Origin: Poindextera sp036272595
GTDB taxonomy: Bacteria; Pseudomonadota; Alphaproteobacteria; Caulobacterales; Caulobacteraceae
DNA length: 64,000 nt
NCBI GenBank assembly: GCA_036272595.1
Contig: DATAYM010000087.1
Span: 1-64,000 of the forward strand
Direction of reading: 5' to 3'
Shown: positions 8,263 to 19,971 of the stretch, one piece after another
How positions within the stretch are numbered: the stretch's first letter is position 1
Layout of the letters: the number at the start of each line of letters is the position of its first letter
Made by a program: the position numbers and the translations under genes
The notes under the pieces: generated by a model
What the model was told of the DNA's origin: nothing
The model's input: only the letters and a program-made list of their open reading frames with translations
Database searches by the model: none

Positions 8263-9198
8263 ATGTCCGACAGCAAGCCCGCCATCCTCATCATGCAGCC
8301 GCATCTGGGCGTGCTGGCGCCGCTGTTCGAGGCGGAGTTCACCGTCTGGCGGCTGTGGGCCGGGCCGCCGCTGGAGGCGGCCGGCGCCATCCGCGCCCTC
8401 CTGGTCGCCGGCGAATTCCCCATCGACAAGAGCTTCGCCGAAAGTCTGCCGCACCTTGGCCTGATCGCCTGCTTCACCGCCGGCTACGACGGGGTGGACG
8501 TGGATTGGGCGCGCGCGCGGGGCCTGAAGGTCAGCCATTCGCCGGGGGTCAACCACGAGGACGTCGCCGACCATGCCATGGGCCTGGTGCTGGCCGCCGC
8601 GCGCCGCATCGCCGAGGGTGACCGCATCGTCCGCGCCGGCGCGTGGAAGCCGACGGAAAAGACCATCACCGGTTCGCTGGCCGGCCAGCGGCTGGGGGTG
8701 GTCGGCCTGGGGGCCATCGGCGAAGGCGTCGCCCGGCGCGCCGAGGCCTTCGGCCTGAGCGTCTCCTGGTGGGGGCCGCGCGCGAAGCCGCGGGCGAAAT
8801 GGCCGCGGGCCGGCAGCCTGGTCGAACTGGCGCGGGACAGCGACATCCTGGTGGTGGCCGCCCGCGCCGACGCGACCAACAGCGGCCTGATCTCGGCCGA
8901 GGTCATCGAGGCGTTGGGGCCGAACGGCCTGCTGGTCAATGTGGCGCGCGGCCAACTGGTGGACGAGGATGCGCTCATCGCCGCCCTGAAGGACAGCCGG
9001 CTGGGCATGGCGGCGCTGGACGTGTTCGTCGAGGAGCCCACCGCCGCCGGCCGCTGGGCCGACGTGCCCAACACCGTGCTGACCCCGCACACCGCCGGCG
9101 CCACGACCGCCGCGGTGCCGAAAATGGTCGCCCTGACGCTGGAGAACCTGCGGCGGTTCTTCGCCGGCGAAGCCCTGGCCAACCCGGTGGTGGAGTGA
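8263..9198 (+). CDS. D-isomer-specific 2-hydroxyacid dehydrogenase
   Basis: NAD(P)-dependent oxidoreductase of 311 residues, reducing a 2-keto acid to the D-2-hydroxy acid or the reverse. The Rossmann motif GVVGLGAIGEGVA (near 144-156) is clear. The catalytic triad is in place: Arg in NVARGQLVDED, Glu in DVFVEEP, His in LTPHTAG. The substrate loop VNHEDVADHAMGLVLAAAR resembles the glyoxylate/hydroxypyruvate reductase group, which is the best guess at substrate class. The stop codon overlaps the first base of a strong terminator hairpin. Confidence 0.92.
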   Translation: MSDSKPAILIMQPHLGVLAPLFEAEFTVWRLWAGPPLEAAGAIRALLVAGEFPIDKSFAESLPHLGLIACFTAGYDGVDVDWARARGLKVSHSPGVNHEDVADHAMGLVLAAARRIAEGDRIVRAGAWKPTEKTITGSLAGQRLGVVGLGAIGEGVARRAEAFGLSVSWWGPRAKPRAKWPRAGSLVELARDSDILVVAARADATNSGLISAEVIEALGPNGLLVNVARGQLVDEDALIAALKDSRLGMAALDVFVEEPTAAGRWADVPNTVLTPHTAGATTAAVPKMVALTLENLRRFFAGEALANPVVE

Positions 9199-9226
9199 AA
9201 AGACCTCCCGGAGGGAGAGGTCTTTT
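9198..9226 (+). terminator. Rho-independent terminator
   Basis: AAAAGACCTC (9198-9207) pairs perfectly with GAGGTCTTTT (9217-9226) across the loop CCGGAGGGA. The T-run forms part of the stem end, so the structure works as an intrinsic terminator. It overlaps the stop codon of the hydroxyacid dehydrogenase and insulates it from the methionine operon promoter 6 bases downstream. Confidence 0.85.
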
Positions 9227-9231
9227 AAGAG

Positions 9232-9261
9232 TTGACTTCAGACATAAAGATATCTTTATAT
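9232..9261 (+). promoter_or_regulatory. Predicted promoter with 16-bp palindromic operator, likely leaderless
   Basis: A TTGACT -35-like hexamer (9232-9237) and a TTATAT -10-like hexamer (9256-9261) are separated by 18 bases. Between and overlapping them lies the perfect palindrome ATAAAGATATCTTTAT (9244-9259), strikingly AT-rich for this genome. It fits an operator for the ArsR-domain regulator encoded immediately downstream. With the -10 ending at 9261, transcription would start at about the ATG at 9269. No Shine-Dalgarno is present, so a leaderless mRNA is predicted. Confidence 0.7.
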
Positions 9262-9268
9262 CATCGCC

Positions 9269-10249
9269 ATGAGCCTTGCATCGCGTCAGGTCGTGGAGAT
9301 GTTGCGGGCCGCCGGGGAGCCGACGCGGTTCCGCATCCTGGCGCTGCTGGCGCGCGAGGAGCTGGCGGTGGCCGAGCTGACCCGGGTGCTGGACCAGAGC
9401 CAGCCGCGCGTCTCGCGCCATCTGAAGCTGCTGATCGCCGCCGGGCTGGTCGAGCGGTTCCCCGACGGGGCCTGGGTCTTCTACCGCCTCGCCACCCACG
9501 GGGCGCAGCGCGCCTTCATCGACGAGATGCTGGCCCTGATCGATGAAGCCGACGGCGGCGACGCCGGCATCGCCCGCGACGCCGCCTGCCTGGAAGCCGT
9601 GCGCGCCGAACGCTCCAAGGCCGCCGCCGACTATTTCGCCCAGAACGCCGCCCGCTGGGACCATCTGCGCTCGCTCTATGTCTCGGAAGCTGATGTCGAG
9701 GCGGCGATCCTGGCCGCCGTCGGCCCCGGCCCGTTCCACCGGCTGATCGACCTGGGCACCGGCGCCGGCCGCATGCTCAGCCTGCTGGGTCCCCTGGCGC
9801 AGAGCGCCCTCGGCCTCGACCTGTCGCAGCAGATGCTGAACATCGCCCGCCGCGCCACCGCCGATGCGGGGCTGGGCCACTGCGAACTGCGCCACGGCGA
9901 CGTGTTCGCGACCCAGCTGCCGACCGGCTGCGCCGATCTCGTCGTGGTGCACCAGGTGCTGCATTACCTGGCCGATCCCGCCGCGGCGGTGGCCGAGGCG
10001 GCGCGGCTGGTGGCGCCGGGCGGGCGGCTGGTGATCGTCGATTTCGCCCCGCACGGCCTCGAATTCCTGCGCGAGGCGCACCAGCATCGCCGGCTGGGCC
10101 TCGCCGACGCCGAGATGGACCGTTGGCTGACGACCGCCGGCCTGGGCGCGGTCGAGCCGGTCAGCCTGCCGCCGGTCGGCGACGCCGGCCTGACGGTGAA
10201 GATCTGGACCGCGCCGCGCCAGACGGCCGGCCAAAGGAGCGCCGCATGA
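9269..10249 (+). CDS. ArsR-family regulator fused to SAM-dependent methyltransferase
   Basis: A 326-residue fusion. Residues 1-90 are an ArsR winged helix (EPTRFRILALLAREELAVAE, then SQPRVSRHLKLLIAAGLVER), the DNA-reading part. Residues 130-326 are a class I methyltransferase with motif I LIDLGTGAGRML (159-170) and motifs GLDLSQQML and LVVVHQVLHYLADP. Such fusions regularly head metF/metH operons in alphaproteobacteria and are thought to sense S-adenosyl compounds. Here the gene overlaps metF by ATGA, and its presumed operator is the palindrome at 9244-9259, implying autoregulation. Whether the methyltransferase half catalyses a reaction or only senses ligand is unknown. Confidence 0.93.
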   Translation: MSLASRQVVEMLRAAGEPTRFRILALLAREELAVAELTRVLDQSQPRVSRHLKLLIAAGLVERFPDGAWVFYRLATHGAQRAFIDEMLALIDEADGGDAGIARDAACLEAVRAERSKAAADYFAQNAARWDHLRSLYVSEADVEAAILAAVGPGPFHRLIDLGTGAGRMLSLLGPLAQSALGLDLSQQMLNIARRATADAGLGHCELRHGDVFATQLPTGCADLVVVHQVLHYLADPAAAVAEAARLVAPGGRLVIVDFAPHGLEFLREAHQHRRLGLADAEMDRWLTTAGLGAVEPVSLPPVGDAGLTVKIWTAPRQTAGQRSAA

Positions 10250-11190
10250 GCCCGGTCGTGCAGTTCGAGAGCGCCCTTGGGCCCGTCGCTCGCGCCGGTG
10301 CGCGCCAGGCGGGCCGCCAGGCGCGGCCGCAATCGCTGTCCTTCGAGTTCGGACCGCCGAGCACGCCGGAGTCGGAGGAGGACCTGTGGGCCTGCATCCG
10401 CCGGCTGGAGCCGCTGAGTCCCGAATTCGTCTCGGTCACCTACGGCGCCGGCGGTTCGACCCGCGAACGCACCCACCGCACCGTGCGCCGCATCCTGGAG
10501 GAGACGACGCTAAAGCCCGCCGCCCACCTGACCTGCGTCGACGCGCCACGCGGCGAGGTGGACGAGGTGATCCGCGACTATTGGGACGCCGGCATCCGCC
10601 ACCTGGTCGCCCTGCGCGGCGACCCGCCCGGTTCTCTCGGCGGCGTCTATAGTCCGCGTTCGGACGGCTATGCCAACGCGACCGAGCTGACCCGGGCCAT
10701 CGGCCGCATCGCGCCGTTCGAGATCAGCGTCAGCCTCTATCCGCAGAAACACCCGGAGAGCCCGTCGATCGACCACGACATCGACGTCCTGAAGGCCAAG
10801 ATCGACGCCGGCGCCACCCGGGCCATCACCCAGTTCTTCTTCGACATCGACGCTTTCCTCGGGTTCGCCGACAAGGTGCGCAAGGCCGGCGTGACCATCC
10901 CGATTCTGCCCGGGATCATGCCCGTGTCGAACTTCAAGGGCCTGAAGAAGATGGCCGCCCGCTGCGGCATTCCGCTGCCGGATTGGCTGAGCGCGCTATT
11001 CAAAGGCCTCGATCGCGACCCCGGCGCCCGCCAGCTCATCGCCAGCGCGCTGGCCGCCGAGATGTGCGTGCGGCTGACCGAGGAAGGTTTTGGCGATCTG
11101 CACTTCTACACCTTGAACCGCGGGGCCCATGCCGAGCTGGTCTATGCGATCTGCCGCGTGCTCGGCCCGCGCGGGGAGGCGGCACAATGA
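10246..11190 (+). CDS. metF: Methylenetetrahydrofolate reductase
   Basis: Reduces 5,10-methylene-THF to 5-methyl-THF, the methyl donor for MetH encoded next. 314 residues with the MetF TIM-barrel signatures SFEFGPPSTPESEEDLW (active-site Glu in the SFEF.PP segment), VTYGAGGSTRERT, HLTCVD, LALRGDPP-like LVALRGDPPG, and QFFFDIDAFLGF. The start at 10246 is favoured because AAAGGAG lies 6 bases upstream and because it overlaps the preceding stop as ATGA. The open frame continues upstream but there overlaps the methyltransferase. The stop likewise overlaps the metH start. Confidence 0.95.
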   Translation: MSPVVQFESALGPVARAGARQAGRQARPQSLSFEFGPPSTPESEEDLWACIRRLEPLSPEFVSVTYGAGGSTRERTHRTVRRILEETTLKPAAHLTCVDAPRGEVDEVIRDYWDAGIRHLVALRGDPPGSLGGVYSPRSDGYANATELTRAIGRIAPFEISVSLYPQKHPESPSIDHDIDVLKAKIDAGATRAITQFFFDIDAFLGFADKVRKAGVTIPILPGIMPVSNFKGLKKMAARCGIPLPDWLSALFKGLDRDPGARQLIASALAAEMCVRLTEEGFGDLHFYTLNRGAHAELVYAICRVLGPRGEAAQ

Positions 11191-12247
11191 ACCGAACCGA
11201 ACGCATCGCCGCCCTGAAGGCGGCTTCGAAGGAACGCATCCTGATCCTCGACGGCTCCTGGGGCGCGCTCCTGCAAAAGCGCGGCCTGGTCGAGGAGGAC
11301 TTCCGCGGCGAGCGGTTCAAGGACCATCCGCTGCCGCTGAAAGGCGACTACGACCCGCTCTGCCTGACCAGGCCGGCGCTGATCACCGAGATCCACGACG
11401 CCTATTTCGCCGCGGGCGCCGATATCGCCGAGACCAACACCTTCAACGCCACCTCGATCAGCCAGGCCGACTTCGGCATGGAGGCGGCGGTGCGCGACAT
11501 GAACCTGGCTTCCGCCAAGCTGGCGCGGGAGAGCGCCGAGCGCTGGAGCGCCGAGACGCCGGACAAGCCGCGCTTCGTCGCCGGCGCCATCGGGCCGTTG
11601 AACCGTACGCTGTCGATGTCGTCCAAGGTCGAGGATCCCGGCGCGCGGGCGGTGACCTACGACGAGGTCTATAACGCCTATCGCGAACAGGTCCTGGCCC
11701 TGCACGAGGGCGGGGTGGACCTGTTCCTCGTAGAGACCATCTTCGACACCCTGAACGCCAAGGCGGCGATCAAGGCCATACTGGACCTGGAGGACGACGG
11801 CCTGGAGCGGCTGCCGATCTGGATCTCCGGCACCATCACCGACCGTTCGGGACGCACCCTGTCCGGCCAGACCGTCGAGGCCTTCTGGAATTCCATCCGC
11901 CACGCGCGGCCGTTCGCGGTAGGGCTGAACTGCGCCCTGGGCGCCGAGCTGATGCGGCCGCACATCGCCGAGCTGTCGCGCATCGCCGACACCCTGGTCG
12001 CGGCCTATCCCAACGCCGGCCTGCCCAACGCCTTCGGCGAGTATGACGAGACGCCGGAGCGCACCGGCGCGATGCTGTCGGAGTGGGCCGACAGCGGCAT
12101 CGTCAACATCCTGGGCGGCTGTTGCGGCACCACGCCGGCGCATATCCGCCGGGTCGCCGAGGCGGCGGCCGGCAAGCCGCCGCGTGCGGTTCCGGAGCGG
12201 CCCAGGTCGCTGCGCCTCGCCGGACTGGAGCCGTTCGAGCTCGCCTG

Positions 12248-12248
<1 letters not shown>
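11187..12248 (+). CDS. metH: Methionine synthase, homocysteine-binding subunit (split MetH)
   Basis: A 353-residue homocysteine S-methyltransferase domain, equivalent to the N-terminal module of the roughly 1,200-residue MetH. Zinc-thiolate ligands are Cys249 (GLNCALG) and Cys312/Cys313 (GGCCGTTPAHI). ILDGSWGALLQKRGL at the N-terminus is the family hallmark. The coding frame ends in TGA, whose A starts the next gene (TGATG), so the two halves are translationally coupled. The two-gene arrangement is known from Caulobacter-type genomes and is not a sequencing frameshift, because each piece has its own proper end. Confidence 0.95.
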
Positions 12249-14914
<2,666 letters not shown>

Positions 14915-14961
14915 AGGATCACGGCGCTTCGGCGCGACGGCTGAACAAGGACTAGAGGCGC

Positions 14962-15147
14962 TTGGCGACGACCCCGACTCTGCCGCAAAGGTGGCTCGAC
15001 GCGGCCCGCAGCTTCGATGCGCGGACCGCCTCGTGGCCGATCTGGAAGCGCCTGCTGGTCTTCGTGCCGGTGCTGGTCGTGTTGTCGGCGCTGCTGGTGG
15101 TGATCCTCTGCCTGATCGTGATCGGCGTGACCTCGATCCGGCTCTGA
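14962..15147 (+). CDS. Small single-pass membrane protein
   Basis: A 61-residue ORF beginning with TTG at 14962, with AAGGA 10 bases upstream. The sequence is an amphipathic N-terminus (MATTPTLPQRWLDAARSFDA) followed by one strong transmembrane helix (LLVFVPVLVVLSALLVVILC...). It sits 47 bases after metH and ends 2 bases before the convergent carboxylesterase stop. Function unknown. The start codon choice and the reality of the gene are moderately supported. Confidence 0.5.
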   Translation: MATTPTLPQRWLDAARSFDARTASWPIWKRLLVFVPVLVVLSALLVVILCLIVIGVTSIRL

Positions 15148-15148
15148 C

Positions 15149-15793
15149 CTAACCGAGCACCCGGGTCAGGAACCGCTGGCCCAGCGTCAGACCGGGCAGG
15201 TCGATCGAATGGCCGAGGCCGGGCGAGACGTGGCCGGCCACCTCGAAACCCTGCCGCTGCAGCGCATCGCGGGCGGCGTTGAAGGCCGCCACCGGCACCA
15301 TGGGATCGGCGTCGCCGTGCGCCAGCAGGATCGGCGGGCGGGTGAGGATATCGTCGGCGGTCGGATCGACCAGCGCGCCGGAATAGCCGACGATGCCAGC
15401 CAGCGGGCGCTTGCGCCGCGGCCCGACGTGCAGAGCCATCATGGTCCCCTGGCTGAAGCCGACCAGGGCCAGCCGCTCCTCCGTCAGGCCGTAGCGGGCA
15501 AGCTCGGCGTCGATGAAGGCGTCCAGCACCGGCGCGGCGCCGCGCACCCCGGCGACGCGGTCGGGCCCGCCGATCGCCCACCACTGGTAGCCGCCCGGAT
15601 AGCCGGGCACGGCTTCCGGCGCGTTGGGCGAGACGAAGACGGTGTCCGGCAGGGCCTCGCGCCAGTGCGGCGCCAGCCCGATCAGGTCCTCGCCGTTGGA
15701 GCCGTAGCCGTGGGTGAAGATGACGATCGACTTCGGATCGCCGCCGGACGCCGGCGCCAGGCGCGGGCCGTTCAGGGCGGGCGGCGCCCTCAT
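15149..15793 (-). CDS. Alpha/beta-hydrolase, phospholipase/carboxylesterase family
   Basis: A 214-residue serine hydrolase of the carboxylesterase 2 (YpfH/acyl-protein thioesterase-like) family. The nucleophile elbow is GFSQG (Ser in VGFSQGTMMAL), the acid is Asp in HGDADPMVP, and the His is in GLGHSID. The oxyanion loop IVIFTHGYGSNGEDLIGL is typical. No signal peptide, so it is probably cytosolic, hydrolysing short-chain or lysophospholipid-type esters. The ATG overlaps the smc stop by 4 bases, so it is the downstream partner in an smc transcript. Confidence 0.88.
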   Translation of the reverse strand: MRAPPALNGPRLAPASGGDPKSIVIFTHGYGSNGEDLIGLAPHWREALPDTVFVSPNAPEAVPGYPGGYQWWAIGGPDRVAGVRGAAPVLDAFIDAELARYGLTEERLALVGFSQGTMMALHVGPRRKRPLAGIVGYSGALVDPTADDILTRPPILLAHGDADPMVPVAAFNAARDALQRQGFEVAGHVSPGLGHSIDLPGLTLGQRFLTRVLG

Positions 15794-18700
15794 TGCGCCG
15801 CCATGGCTTCGGCCTGGCGCAGGTCGACGGAGACCAGCTGCGAGACGCCGCGCTCGGGCATGGTGACGCCGTAGAGCCGGTCCATGCGGGCCATGGTGAC
15901 GGGGTTGTGGGTGATGGCGACGAAGCGGGTCTGGGTCATCTGGCGCATCTGGTTCAGCATGTCGCAGAAGCGCTCGACATTGGCGTCGTCCAGCGGCGCG
16001 TCGACCTCGTCCAGCACGCAGATCGGCGCCGGATTGGCCAGGAAGACGCCGAAGATCAGCGCCGCGGCGGTCAGCGCCTGCTCGCCGCCGGACATCAGGC
16101 TCATGGTCGCCAGCCGCTTGCCCGGCGGGCAGGCGAAGATCTCCAGGCCGGCCTCCAGCGGATCGTCGGATTCGATCAGCCGCAGCTCGGCCTGGCCGCC
16201 GCCGAACAGGGTCTGGAAAAGCGTCTGGAAGTGGCCGTTGATGACGTCGAAGGCGGCCAGGAGCCGCTCGCGGCCCTCGGCGTTCAGCGCCTCGATGCCC
16301 TGGCGCAGCTTGGCGATGGCCCCGGACAGGTCGGCGGTTTCGGTGCGCAGGGTGGTGAGCCGCGTCTCGTAGTCCACCGCCTCTTCCTGGGCGCGCAGGT
16401 TGACCGGCCCGATCGCGTCGCGCTCGCGCTCCAGGTTGGCCAGGCGGGCCTCGACCCGGACCGGATCGTCGGGCAGGGCGACGGCGTCGGCGGCCAGGCG
16501 CCGGCCGAGCGCGTCGGGCTCCATCCGCGCCGTCTCGCGCAGCTGCGCCGCCACCTCGGCCAGCCGGTCGCGGGCGGCGTCCAGGCGCGCGGCGGCGCCG
16601 GCGCGGCGCTCGCGGGCGTCGGCGGCCTCGGCGTCGGCGGCGCGGGCGGCGCGTTCGGCCGCGGCGCGGGCCGTCTCGGCGGTATCCAGCGCATCGGCGG
16701 CGGCCGCCTGACGGGCCTCGGCGACGCCCAGTTCGTCCAGCAATTTGGCGCGGCGTTCGCCCAGCGCCGCCGGCGCGTCCTTGGCCGCGGCCATGGCTTT
16801 TTCCGCCTTCGTCCGCGCGGTTTGCAGCGCCTTCAGCCGCGAATCGGCGGTCTGGGCGCGGGCGGCCCAGTCGGCGCGGTCGCGCTCCAGACCCTGGATC
16901 TGCAGGGCGCGGGTGTCGCGTTCGCGCACCTCGATGTCCAGGGCCGAGCGGGCGGCGGCGGCGGCGTCGCGGGCGGCGACGGCGGCGGCCCTCGCCTCGG
17001 CGAAGGGGGTGGCCGGGTCCGGCCGCGCGCCCAACGCCTCGGCCGCCTCGCGGGCCTGGACCCGGTGGGCCTCGGCCTCGGCCATCTCCGTCTCGAAGCG
17101 GGCGATGGTCTCATCCAGCGAAGCGACGCGGGCGTCGCGGCGGGCGGCCTCGCGGGCGTGCACCTCCAGGGCCTGGCGCGCCTGGGCCAGCGCCTTTTCG
17201 GCCGCCGGGGGCGCGGCGCGGGCGGCGCGCAGGGCTTCGACCGCGCCCTTCAGGGCCTCGACCGCCCCGGCGTGCGCGGCCTGCGCCTCGGCGGCGGCGG
17301 GGGTCAGCCGCTCGATCTCCGCCTCGATCTCGGCCAGTCGCCGGCGCTGCTCCAGCCGGATCGCCGCAGGACGGGCGGCCTCGGCGCGGGCGACATAGCC
17401 GTCCCAGCGCCAGAGATCGCCCTCCAGCGAGACCAGCCGTGCGCCGGGTTCGAGCGCCCTGGCCAGCCGTTTGCCGTCGGCGCGATCGACCACGGCGGTG
17501 AAGGCGAGGGCGGCGGCCAGCGCCGCCGGCGCCTGCACGTGGGCGCCGAGCGGCGAGGCGCCGGCCGGCCATTTCGGCGGCGATGCGGCGGCCGGCTTCG
17601 ACCAGTGGGCGGGCGCGGTCTCGTCGAGGGCGGCGTTGAGGTCGTCGCCGAGGGCCGCGGCGAGGGCCGCCTCGTAGCCGGACGCCACGCTCACCTGGTC
17701 CAGCGCCGGCGGGAAGGCGGCGCCGGCCGTCTCGGCGACCAGCCGCGCCAGTCCCTTCGCCTCGGTGTTCAGCCGGCCCAGTTCGTCCTGGGCGGCGCGG
17801 GCGGCGTCGCGGGCGTCAGCCTCGGCGACGGTGGCGTCGGCATGGTCGGCCTCGGCCGCCTCCAGGGCCGCGCGAGCGGCGTCCAGGGCGGCCTGCGCCG
17901 CCTGCACGGCGCCTTCGGCCTCGGCGGCGCGCGGATCGGCGGCGACGTTGAGCGAGGCCCGGTCGGCCTTGGCCATGTCGAGGGCGCGGCGGTTGCGCGA
18001 CAGCCGGCTCTCGGCGTCCTCCAGCCGCGTCTGGGCGGCGCGGCGGTCGGCGTCAAGACCGGCGACCTCGGCCGCCAGCCGCTCCACCTCGGCGTCGGCG
18101 GCGGCGCGGGCGGTGTCGGCGGCGCGCCAGGCCTGCGTCAATTCCGGGATGCGTTCCGGCGCGGCGTCCGCCTGCGCCCGCATGGCGGCCAGGGCGGCGT
18201 CCAGGCGGCCGAGCGCCGCCTCGGCGTCCTGGATGATCTGCGCCTCGCGGGCGCGGTCGGTCTCGATGCGGGCGAGGTCGGCGGTCAGGCGCTCGATCTC
18301 GGCGCTGGCCTGCTCGGCCTCGCGCTCCAGCCGGTCGTTCTCGATCGCCAGCCGATGCAGGATGGCGCCCGCGGTCTGCGCCTCCTCGCGGCGGGGCCCG
18401 ACGGCGGCTTCCGCCTCGATGGCCGCCGCCGAGGCCGCCGCGGCCTCGCGCGCCGCCGCCTCGACCGCCCGTCCCGCCTCGCCGGCCTCGGCCTCGGCCC
18501 GCTCCAGGATGGCGGCGGCCTCGGTCCAGCGCACATAGAGCACCGCGCCCTGCAGGCCGCGGATCTCGGCCGAGAGCCGCTTGAACTTCTCCGCCTGCCG
18601 GGCCTCGCGCTTCAGACGCCCAAGCGTGGTCTCCAATTCGGCGGCGACGTCGCTCAGGCGCGCCATGTTGGCCTCGGCGGCGCGCAGCCGCAGTTCCGCC

Positions 18701-19236
18701 TCGTGGCGGCGCCCATGCAGGCCGGAGACGCCGGCGGCCTCTTCCAGGATCAGCCGGCGGTTCTGCGGCTTGGCGGCGATCAGCTCGCTGATCTGCCCCT
18801 GGCGCACCAGGGCCGGCGAATTGGCTCCGGTGGAGGCGTCGGCGAACAGCAGCTGCACATCGCGCGCCCGCACCTCGCGGCCGTTGATACGGAAGGTCGA
18901 GCCGGCGCCGCGATCGATGCGCCGCACCACCTCCAGCACCGGATCGTTGGCGTATTGCGGCGGCGCGCGGCGGTCGGCGTTGTCGATCGACAGCACCACC
19001 TCGGCGTGGTTGCGCGAGGGCCGTGCGCCGGTGCCGGAAAAGATCACGTCGTCCATGCCGCCGGCGCGCATGGCCTTGGCCGAACTGGCCCCCATCACCC
19101 AGCGCATGGCTTCCAGGATGTTGGATTTGCCGCAGCCGTTCGGGCCGACGACGCCGGTCAGGCCGGGCTCGATGCGGAACTCGGTCGGCTCGACGAAGGA
19201 CTTGAATCCCGAAAGGCGGAGCCGCTGGAAATGCAA
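15790..19236 (-). CDS. smc: Chromosome segregation protein SMC
   Basis: A 1148-residue SMC ATPase that compacts and segregates the chromosome with ScpA/ScpB. N-terminal head: MHFQRLRLSGFKSFVEPTEF and Walker A GPNGCGKSN (31-39). Long Ala/Glu/Arg-rich coiled coils flank a hinge around residues 500-590, which is unusually short and degenerate compared with the typical hinge. The C-terminal head has signature LMSGGEQALTAAAL and Walker B ICVLDEVDAPLDD. An equally long open frame on the opposite strand is an artefact of high GC. scpA/B are not in the window. It is followed by the carboxylesterase (4-base overlap) and lies 13 bases after a DsbA-like gene. Confidence 0.97.
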   Translation of the reverse strand: MHFQRLRLSGFKSFVEPTEFRIEPGLTGVVGPNGCGKSNILEAMRWVMGASSAKAMRAGGMDDVIFSGTGARPSRNHAEVVLSIDNADRRAPPQYANDPVLEVVRRIDRGAGSTFRINGREVRARDVQLLFADASTGANSPALVRQGQISELIAAKPQNRRLILEEAAGVSGLHGRRHEAELRLRAAEANMARLSDVAAELETTLGRLKREARQAEKFKRLSAEIRGLQGAVLYVRWTEAAAILERAEAEAGEAGRAVEAAAREAAAASAAAIEAEAAVGPRREEAQTAGAILHRLAIENDRLEREAEQASAEIERLTADLARIETDRAREAQIIQDAEAALGRLDAALAAMRAQADAAPERIPELTQAWRAADTARAAADAEVERLAAEVAGLDADRRAAQTRLEDAESRLSRNRRALDMAKADRASLNVAADPRAAEAEGAVQAAQAALDAARAALEAAEADHADATVAEADARDAARAAQDELGRLNTEAKGLARLVAETAGAAFPPALDQVSVASGYEAALAAALGDDLNAALDETAPAHWSKPAAASPPKWPAGASPLGAHVQAPAALAAALAFTAVVDRADGKRLARALEPGARLVSLEGDLWRWDGYVARAEAARPAAIRLEQRRRLAEIEAEIERLTPAAAEAQAAHAGAVEALKGAVEALRAARAAPPAAEKALAQARQALEVHAREAARRDARVASLDETIARFETEMAEAEAHRVQAREAAEALGARPDPATPFAEARAAAVAARDAAAAARSALDIEVRERDTRALQIQGLERDRADWAARAQTADSRLKALQTARTKAEKAMAAAKDAPAALGERRAKLLDELGVAEARQAAAADALDTAETARAAAERAARAADAEAADARERRAGAAARLDAARDRLAEVAAQLRETARMEPDALGRRLAADAVALPDDPVRVEARLANLERERDAIGPVNLRAQEEAVDYETRLTTLRTETADLSGAIAKLRQGIEALNAEGRERLLAAFDVINGHFQTLFQTLFGGGQAELRLIESDDPLEAGLEIFACPPGKRLATMSLMSGGEQALTAAALIFGVFLANPAPICVLDEVDAPLDDANVERFCDMLNQMRQMTQTRFVAITHNPVTMARMDRLYGVTMPERGVSQLVSVDLRQAEAMAAQ

Positions 19237-19249
19237 TCGCTTCGCCCGG

Positions 19250-19861
19250 TCAGGACGCCGTCTGGGCGGCGGTGATCGCCGCGTCGAGGCTGGCCATGGT
19301 CTGCTCGCCGACCAGCTTCTTGCCGTTGATCACGAAGGTCGGCGTCGAATCGATGCCGTCCTTGTCGATATAGGTCTGGATGCGGTTGTTCAGCGCGGTG
19401 AGGGCGTTGTTGTCGTTGATGCAGGCGTTGAACTGCGCCTCGGTCAGGCCGGCGGATTCGGCGATGCCGAGCAGGGTCCCCTTGATGTCGCCGGACTGGA
19501 ACATCTGGGTCTGGGCCTTGAACACCGCGTCGAGGACGCTGAAATACTTGTCCTTTCCGGCGCAGCGGGCGGTCAGGAAGGCCGCCGCGGCCACTTCCGG
19601 CGGCGGGGTGAGGAACTCGCGGAACACGTAGTGGATCTTGCCGGTGTCGATGTACTTGGCCTTGAAGGCCGGGAAGACTTCGTTGTTGAACCGCGCGCAG
19701 TGCGGGCAGGTGGCCGAGGCGTACTCGATCACCGTCACCTTGGCGTTGGGGTTGCCGAGCGACATGTCGTCGGAGGTCACCGGGGTGACGCCGCCCTTGC
19801 AGCCGACCAGGCTCAGGACCGCGAGCGCGATGACGAAGAGGCGGCGAGTCGATGGACCCAT
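19250..19861 (-). CDS. DsbA-like thiol oxidoreductase, predicted lipoprotein
   Basis: A 203-residue thioredoxin-fold protein of the DsbA/DSBA-like group. The signal peptide ends in a lipobox (VLSLVGC), predicting a lipid-anchored envelope protein. The active site is CPHC within YASATCPHCARFNNEVFPAF, with the cis-Pro loop STPTFVING. It presumably forms or isomerises disulfides in exported proteins. It is 13 bases upstream of smc on the same strand and has a close paralogue, lacking the lipobox, 110 bases further upstream. Confidence 0.9.
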   Translation of the reverse strand: MGPSTRRLFVIALAVLSLVGCKGGVTPVTSDDMSLGNPNAKVTVIEYASATCPHCARFNNEVFPAFKAKYIDTGKIHYVFREFLTPPPEVAAAAFLTARCAGKDKYFSVLDAVFKAQTQMFQSGDIKGTLLGIAESAGLTEAQFNACINDNNALTALNNRIQTYIDKDGIDSTPTFVINGKKLVGEQTMASLDAAITAAQTAS

Positions 19862-19971
19862 GGCTGTTTTCCTTGACCGTCCGCGCCTTTAGGGAACGCG
19901 AAGTTAAGCGCGATTCTGCCGGCGCCGCACAGAGCCCGATCGCCAGGGGAAACCGCGTTCAGCCGCCCCTG

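Noticed and set aside
15793..19275. An 1160-codon open frame on the plus strand opposite smc
   Set aside because: It mirrors the smc coding strand in codon phase, is dominated by Gly/Arg/Leu/Gln without any domain, and exists because GC-rich coiled-coil coding has few stops on the other strand.
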